Below, piece by piece: positions 31,334 to 35,982 of a DNA stretch of 35,982 nucleotides. Position 1 is the stretch's first letter. The number at the start of each line of letters is the position of its first letter. The notes below the pieces were generated by a model. It ran no database searches. It saw only the letters and a list, made by a program, of their open reading frames with translations, and was not told the origin of the DNA. Source of the DNA: an uncultured Collinsella sp. (lineage in GTDB: Bacteria > Actinomycetota > Coriobacteriia > Coriobacteriales > Coriobacteriaceae); assembly GCA_900539735.1 (NCBI GenBank), contig UQDE01000023.1, positions 1 to 35,982 on the forward strand, written 5' to 3'. Made by a program: the position numbers and the translations under genes.

Positions 31334-31826
31334 CTTGTACAGCCTTATCAATCAAATGGGAAAGCTCCATTGCGCGGTCACCGTGCGCCTCGAGCGTTAT
31401 CGTTCGCACATCGCTGTCGCCCTCATCACGCTTGAGCGTCACCGAAAGATACTCATCCGTCAGCTCGTCCTGGAATTGTTCGCCCCATTCCAGCAGGCAA
31501 GCACCCTCATAGCCCAGCACATCGAAAATGCCCGTATCCTCGAGCTCGTAGGCATGCTCCAGGCGGTATAGATCAAAGTGAAACAGCGGAATACGACCTT
31601 GATCGTGAACGGCCATGAGCGCAAACGTAGGGCTCGTGACCATATGCCCATCGCCCAGCCCGCGCGAGACGCCCTTGGTAAAGTGAGTTTTGCCCACTCC
31701 CAGGCCACCGGTCAGGATGAGCACATCGCCGTCCTCAAGGCACGGTGCAATTAGCTCGCCAAAGTACTCCGTATCGGCAGCGCAAGTCGTTTTGTAAGTA
31801 CCTACCCCCAGGCGCTCCAGGGACAT
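31320..31826 (-). CDS. tsaE: tRNA threonylcarbamoyladenosine biosynthesis ATPase TsaE
   Basis: A 168-residue ATPase partner of TsaB/TsaD, needed to reset the t6A-forming complex. The P-loop is GGLGVGKT (residues 40-47), followed by VTSPTFALM and FDLYRLEHAYELEDTG, both conserved in TsaE. AAGGAG precedes the ATG. It lies 12 nt after the uracil-DNA glycosylase gene and overlaps the TsaB-RimI-TsaD gene, so both halves of the complex are co-translated. Confidence 0.94.
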   Translation of the reverse strand: MSLERLGVGTYKTTCAADTEYFGELIAPCLEDGDVLILTGGLGVGKTHFTKGVSRGLGDGHMVTSPTFALMAVHDQGRIPLFHFDLYRLEHAYELEDTGIFDVLGYEGACLLEWGEQFQDELTDEYLSVTLKRDEGDSDVRTITLEAHGDRAMELSHLIDKAVQDELA

Positions 31827-31838
31827 ATATGCTCCTTA

Positions 31839-32459
31839 TTATTCCGAGGCGTCCTCTGGTGCGGGATGTCGCTCCAGATAGTCGCCCAGCATCTTAAAGT
31901 CTTCCTCCAGCAGCTCCTGCCACGCCGGATTGCGCAGCGCTGCTGCCGGATGGAACGTGGGCATTACTACAAAATGCCCCATCTGGTGGAACCTGCCGCG
32001 CAGCTTAGTAATGCCAATCTCGGTCTTAAGCACAAAGTGCGTCGCGGGGTTGCCGAGCGTCACGATAATATCGGGCCAGATGCTTCGAATCTGCTCACGC
32101 AAAAACGGCGAGCAAGCCAGCACTTCCTCGGGACGCGGATTGCGGTTTCCCGGCGGGCGGCACTTAAGCACGTTGGCAATGTAGACGTCTTCGCGTTTGA
32201 GGCCCGCCAGCGACAAAATGCCGTTGAGGTCCTCGCCTGCCGCCCCCACAAAGGGCTCGCCCTGCAAATCCTCATTGCGGCCCGGCGCCTCACCAATAAA
32301 CATCACGCGAGCGCGGGGGTTTCCCACGCCAAACACGATATTGTGACGCGACTGGTAGAGCTGGCAGAGGTGACAATCGCCCAGAACGGCCTCAATTTCC
32401 TCGAGTGCGACCTCACGTGGTGCCTGATGGGTATGGCCGGGGATGTGCATGACGCCCAT
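31839..32459 (-). CDS. Family 4 uracil-DNA glycosylase (4Fe-4S)
   Basis: A 206-residue DNA-repair enzyme that removes uracil from DNA. Four cysteines at 29, 32, 100 and 116 give the iron-sulfur cluster pattern of family 4 UDGs. Motif 1 is GEAPGRNED (56-64) and the C-terminal motif is TFHPAAALR. Its Shine-Dalgarno TAGGAG overlaps the alr stop codon region, so it is tightly coupled to alr. No other repair gene is nearby. Confidence 0.92.
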   Translation of the reverse strand: MGVMHIPGHTHQAPREVALEEIEAVLGDCHLCQLYQSRHNIVFGVGNPRARVMFIGEAPGRNEDLQGEPFVGAAGEDLNGILSLAGLKREDVYIANVLKCRPPGNRNPRPEEVLACSPFLREQIRSIWPDIIVTLGNPATHFVLKTEIGITKLRGRFHQMGHFVVMPTFHPAAALRNPAWQELLEEDFKMLGDYLERHPAPEDASE

Positions 32460-32467
32460 AGCGGCTC

Positions 32468-33613
32468 CTACACGTAGACCTTGTCGAGACGCATGCCAAA
32501 GCCGCAGGCGACCTCGTAGTTAATCGTTCCACGCAGTCGGGCCATCTCGTCCATAGTGATCTCGGCATCGCCATCGCGGCCGACAATGATTATCTCGTCA
32601 CCATACTCGGCCTCGGGAATCTCGTGTGCCGGGTTGGACTGAATGGCGACCATAAACTGGTCCATGCAGATATTGCCAACCTGATGCACACGCTCGCCGC
32701 GATACAGCACATCCATACGATTGGAAAGCGTACGCGATAGGCCATCGGCATAACCGATCGGCAGCGTGCAGATCTGAACGCGCGTACGCGGTACGCGGTA
32801 GGTAAAACCGTAGCCCACGCCCTCACCCATCGCAGGGTGTGCCACGCGCGTCACACGCGCATGGACGCTCATAACGGGATCAAGCTGCATCACGCGGCCA
32901 CTCAGCTCGCACGGCTGCATGCCATACAAGCCAACGCCGGCGCGGATCATATCAAAATGCATCGAGGGGTCGAGCATCGAGGACGGCGTGTTGGCGCAGT
33001 GCACGATACCGCACTCAAAACCCGCATCCTTAATGGCCTGAACGGCCTCGGTAAAGCGCTGACACTGCAGCTTGTAGTCCCAGCCCGAAGGTTCATCGGC
33101 CGTGGCGAAGTGCGTAAATACGCCGTCGCACTGAATACCGCGATGGAAATTTATACCGCGGACAAAGTCGAGCACCTGCGTGTAGTGAACGCCGATACGA
33201 TTCATGCCCGTCTCGATGGCGAGATGATACTTGCCCACTTTGCCCGCCGCGACGGCACATTCGCCATACGCAAGAGCAAAGTCAGACGTATAGACCGAAG
33301 GCATGATATCAAACTCGAGCAACGTCGGAATGGCCTCGATAGGCGGCTCGCTTAGGATGAGGATGGGTTTCGTAATCCCGCCCTGTCGGAGCTCAACGCC
33401 CTCGTTAACCGTCGCCACGGCAAACATGTCGGCACCGGCCGAATACATGATCTTGGCGCACTCAACAGCTCCATGGCCATAAGCATCGGCCTTGACCACG
33501 CAGCACAGGCGCTGACGTGGATTCAGCAAGTTCTTATAGGCCCTCGTGTTGCGACGGAGCGCCCCGCGGTCGATCTCGACCCAGGACCAGCGCGTCAAAT
33601 CGGCTTTATTCAT
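32468..33613 (-). CDS. alr: Alanine racemase
   Basis: A PLP enzyme that makes D-alanine for peptidoglycan. The 381-residue protein has VVKADAYGHG with the PLP lysine at residue 41 and GYGFTYR with the catalytic tyrosine. LPIGYADGLSR and GNICMDQFMV are also typical. It starts 2 nt after the nnr stop. acpS-nnr-alr-tsaE-tsaD clusters are common in Gram-positive bacteria. Confidence 0.95.
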   Translation of the reverse strand: MNKADLTRWSWVEIDRGALRRNTRAYKNLLNPRQRLCCVVKADAYGHGAVECAKIMYSAGADMFAVATVNEGVELRQGGITKPILILSEPPIEAIPTLLEFDIMPSVYTSDFALAYGECAVAAGKVGKYHLAIETGMNRIGVHYTQVLDFVRGINFHRGIQCDGVFTHFATADEPSGWDYKLQCQRFTEAVQAIKDAGFECGIVHCANTPSSMLDPSMHFDMIRAGVGLYGMQPCELSGRVMQLDPVMSVHARVTRVAHPAMGEGVGYGFTYRVPRTRVQICTLPIGYADGLSRTLSNRMDVLYRGERVHQVGNICMDQFMVAIQSNPAHEIPEAEYGDEIIIVGRDGDAEITMDEMARLRGTINYEVACGFGMRLDKVYV

Positions 33614-33615
33614 GA

Positions 33616-35232
33616 TTAGTCATCCGACCCTTCGTCCATGATTCCCAGATCTTCGAGCGCATCCTTTGCCGCCAGTTCCATGGCCGGACCGATCAAGTCG
33701 ATAAGATCGGTCGCGATGACGCTCTTCTCACCATACTCCGTCGCCGCGGCAAAACCGGCGTAGCTGTGAAGTGCGACGGCGTACGAATACAGCAACTCCC
33801 AACGATCCATCTCGTCGCGCATGGTGGCAAGCGTGCCGGCCAAAATACCCGCGAGGACATCACCCGAACCGGCAGTTGCCAGAGAAGCCGGACCCGAGAG
33901 CGGCAGCAGCACACGCTCAACGCCACAGATAGCCGTCGTCGGCCCCTTGGCAATGACCACCAGATTGTCAGAGCCTGCAGCCCAGACAACCTTCTGCGCG
34001 GCTGCAATCGCAGTACCAAGGTCGTTCACCTCGTCACCGGCAACCAGACGCGAAAGTTCACGATAGTGCGGCGTCATAACCAACGGCTGCTCGCGACGAT
34101 ACATCTCGGGATTACTATCAATACCGTCAATGGCAATCTTAGCAAGGCAGTTGAGTGCATCGGCGTCCAAGATAAGCGGCACATCAAGCTCGAGCAAGCC
34201 CGAAACCACCTGCATAGCGCCGGCAGATGTCGTCATACCGGGACCGCACAGTACACAGCTGTACTTCTTTGCAATCTCGCACACAGTCATGCGCGCAGCG
34301 GCGCCAAAGGAGCCGCGGGAATCAGACGGAATAGCAAAGACGGGAATCGAAAGAAGTGCCATGCGAATAAGATTGGCGCAGGCGTCAGGAGCCGCGACTG
34401 CCACGTAACCAGCACCCGCGCGAGCTGCAGACTTGGCCGCCATAATGGCAGCACCAGGATATTGCGCAGATCCGGCGACAATAAGCACAGAGCCACGGGA
34501 GTACTTATCGATATTCGTAGGTAGTGGGGCAAAGTAATCAACTAAGTCACCGGGCTCGACAATCTCGGCGGCGTGGTCGACATCATCGATGACCTCGTCA
34601 AGACGGTCGTAAAGATTGCCGCAGATCAAATCGCCAGCATACTCAGGACCATCAGCGCTATACAGACCAATCTTGGGCGCAATCATCGTCACCGTATGCT
34701 CGGCACGAATGCAGTCGTCATCAACAACGCCCGTCTCGGCATTCAGGCCCGAGGGAACATCAATGGATACGACACAATCGGCGCATTCATTGACCGTAGG
34801 AATCCAGATGGAGAACGGCGCACGCAGATTTCCGTGGAAACCGGTACCAAAAATGGCATCGACAACAACATCGGCCTTATCGATCAAAACCTCGAGTTCG
34901 TCACGCGAGGGGCCGACGCAAACGTGCACATCGCGGCCGGCAGTACGACGAGCAACATGACGTGCCAGAGCAGCAGGAATCTCATCCGGCTCAACCGGAG
35001 AAACGATATCCACGTCCACACCCTTATGGCTCAGGATATCGGCGGCAACCCAACCGTCGCCGCCATTATTACCAAAACCGACCAGAACGAGAACCCGATC
35101 GGGATTGAGCTTCAAGACCTCGTTGGCGGCAAACTCACCCGCTAGCTCCATAAGCTCGGCCTTCGAAGTCCCTTCGCGTTCGATGATATCCTCGAGACGA
35201 ACGACTTCTTCGGTACTCAAAACCGGTTTCAT
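33616..35232 (-). CDS. nnr: Bifunctional NAD(P)H-hydrate epimerase / ADP-dependent dehydratase
   Basis: Repairs hydrated NAD(P)H. The 538-residue protein joins an N-terminal YjeF_N epimerase (residues about 1-215; GFGNNGGDGWVAADIL, VVDAIFGTGF, SIDVPSGLNAETG) to a C-terminal ribokinase-fold dehydratase (about 240-520; CGPGMTTSAG, LILDADALNCL, ATAGSGDVLAGILAG). The start directly follows the acpS stop with TAGGAG overlapping its last codons. Both active-site regions appear intact. Confidence 0.94.
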   Translation of the reverse strand: MKPVLSTEEVVRLEDIIEREGTSKAELMELAGEFAANEVLKLNPDRVLVLVGFGNNGGDGWVAADILSHKGVDVDIVSPVEPDEIPAALARHVARRTAGRDVHVCVGPSRDELEVLIDKADVVVDAIFGTGFHGNLRAPFSIWIPTVNECADCVVSIDVPSGLNAETGVVDDDCIRAEHTVTMIAPKIGLYSADGPEYAGDLICGNLYDRLDEVIDDVDHAAEIVEPGDLVDYFAPLPTNIDKYSRGSVLIVAGSAQYPGAAIMAAKSAARAGAGYVAVAAPDACANLIRMALLSIPVFAIPSDSRGSFGAAARMTVCEIAKKYSCVLCGPGMTTSAGAMQVVSGLLELDVPLILDADALNCLAKIAIDGIDSNPEMYRREQPLVMTPHYRELSRLVAGDEVNDLGTAIAAAQKVVWAAGSDNLVVIAKGPTTAICGVERVLLPLSGPASLATAGSGDVLAGILAGTLATMRDEMDRWELLYSYAVALHSYAGFAAATEYGEKSVIATDLIDLIGPAMELAAKDALEDLGIMDEGSDD

Positions 35233-35772
35233 CTATGCTCCTAGCGTATCTTGCGAAGCATCGCCCAGGTGCTCCGTCAATGCTGAATTCTGCAGCTGCT
35301 CAAGCTCATCTAAAACAGAGCGAGCCTCTTTAAATGTCTGCGCTACGCGTTTCTTGGTGCTCACCTTTTCCTCTTTTGGCTTAGGCCGAGCATCTTCGGT
35401 AATCGCGATGGCATTCGCAACGGCCAAGTCTCCTGTAAGCGTAATGGAAAGAGCGACCTCAACAACACCCAGTTCTTGAGCGATCTCGAGAGCACGGCCC
35501 GAAAGCAGCGCCTTCGGTTTGCCGAGTTTATCACGCGTAACCGAAACATCCTTGCGACCCACGCCTTGACTAAAACCCGTGCCGAGAGCTTTAAGTACCG
35601 CCTCGCGCGAAGCAAAGCGGCTCGCATAGTGAGCAGCGGGACGCGATGATGCATCGCAATACGCACGCTCTTCTTCGGTAAACACACGCCGAGCAAACGA
35701 CGGCGTCTTTTCAAGAATTGATTTCATGCGGGAAATCTCGACGATATCAACGCCGATACCAGCTTCAGCCAT
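35233..35772 (-). CDS. acpS: Holo-[acyl-carrier-protein] synthase with C-terminal extension
   Basis: Transfers phosphopantetheine from CoA to acyl carrier protein. GIGVDIVEISRM (Asp9) and the catalytic SREAVLKALGTG are visible. The start at 35772 (MAEAGIGVD) has a perfect GGAGGTGA; an in-frame ATG lies 12 nt upstream. At 179 residues it is about 55 longer than usual: the last part (RPKPKEEKVSTKKRVAQTF onward) is charged and probably helical, with no recognised domain. First gene of a six-gene operon that ends with the tsaB/rimI/tsaD fusion. Confidence 0.92.
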   Translation of the reverse strand: MAEAGIGVDIVEISRMKSILEKTPSFARRVFTEEERAYCDASSRPAAHYASRFASREAVLKALGTGFSQGVGRKDVSVTRDKLGKPKALLSGRALEIAQELGVVEVALSITLTGDLAVANAIAITEDARPKPKEEKVSTKKRVAQTFKEARSVLDELEQLQNSALTEHLGDASQDTLGA

Positions 35773-35801
35773 GTTCACCTCCATATCGCACAGACTAAGT
35801 T

Positions 35802-35831
35802 ATTGTAGCCCGTTCGCAGAAGATGCGACAA
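35802..35831 (-). promoter_or_regulatory. Promoter of the acpS operon (TTGTCG-18-TACAAT)
   Basis: On the minus strand, TTGTCG (35826-35831) and TACAAT (35802-35807) are 18 nt apart, about 30 nt before the acpS start. Confidence 0.65.
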
Positions 35832-35881
35832 ACGAGGGTTATAAAACACAGCTACTATGTGAGACAAAAGCCCGTAAACGC

Positions 35882-35910
35882 AAAAAAAGGGGAGGCCGCG
35901 AGGCCTCCCC
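35882..35910 (-). terminator. Rho-independent terminator for a minus-strand transcript
   Basis: GGGGAGGCC-GCGA-GGCCTCCCC, a perfect 9-bp stem, with seven T after it on the minus strand. It ends a transcript that enters from the right edge and isolates the acpS promoter. Confidence 0.9.
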
Positions 35911-35914
35911 CTTC

Positions 35915-35982
35915 TCAGTTCAAGCGCACGGCTCGGTGCCGTCCACCGGTCAGCGGCGCCCTGGCCTCCCACGGGCTGACCC
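35915..35982 (-). CDS. Possible 3' end of a gene entering from the right edge
   Basis: On the minus strand one frame reads to the edge as VSPWEARAPLTGGRHRAVRL plus Asn, with a TGA at 35915-35917 only 4 nt before the terminator stem. This placement is typical of a gene end. The sequence could instead belong to a structured RNA; product not recognised. Confidence 0.3.
   Translation of the reverse strand, partial: VSPWEARAPLTGGRHRAVRLN

Noticed and set aside
35915..35982. 3' end of tmRNA, 4.5S RNA, RNase P RNA or a riboswitch
   Set aside because: No conserved motif of these RNAs was recognised; a coding end just before the terminator is equally possible.

Overview
The window looks like chromosome of a high-GC gut actinomycete of the class Coriobacteriia, most probably Collinsella or a close relative. 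This is inferred from GC-rich codon use, Tat-type lipoprotein signals, a TsaB-RimI-TsaD triple fusion and a dense set of GntR/UTRA regulators with carbohydrate genes; no rRNA or marker search was possible. There is no IS element, prophage, CRISPR array or rRNA. One tRNA gene (Gln-TTG) is present.

Layout. 1-3417 (minus): a conserved hypothetical protein, two overlapping GntR/UTRA regulators, a two-domain SIS sugar-phosphate protein, and the first codons of another gene. 3666-5840: a LacI-family regulator divergent from murB. 6063-7268 (minus): a secreted NlpC/P60-type hydrolase. 7535-12720 (plus): galE, malQ, glgP (galactose and alpha-glucan metabolism). 13176-17541 (minus): a complete CUT1 sugar ABC importer (binding protein, two permeases, MsmK-type ATPase). 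17848-21247: a TreR-like GntR regulator divergent from an unusual PTS EIICB-HAD phosphatase fusion. 21361-23543 (plus): a polyprenyl diphosphate synthase, a cytoplasmic tandem peptidoglycan-binding-domain protein and tRNA-Gln. 23886-28130 (minus): a large protein with a JetD-like TOPRIM C-terminus, and cstA behind a long structured leader. 28949-35772 (minus): the housekeeping operon acpS-nnr-alr-udg-tsaE-tsaB/rimI/tsaD.

Metabolic logic. MalQ, GlgP, the CUT1 importer and the PTS form an alpha-glucan/alpha-glucoside module. A shared motif of the form TTGTNTNAAC occurs upstream of malQ, the binding-protein gene, the TreR-like gene and the PTS gene, so one regulator may control all of them.

Non-coding structure is the most unusual part. 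Four intergenic elements (5919-6054, 23742-23878, 28499-28658, 28802-28936) share a near-identical 69-70 nt core. Each core is flanked by perfect 33-45 nt inverted arms whose sequence is different in every copy. A fifth hairpin (3539-3611) has the same kind of arms but no core. Three of the four elements end 7-12 nt beyond a stop codon. A separate array at 12861-13036 carries five copies of a 15-nt motif in alternating orientation. The cstA leader has a good promoter, a short Ile/Val-rich leader peptide, competing hairpins and a rho-independent terminator, which suggests ribosome-mediated attenuation.
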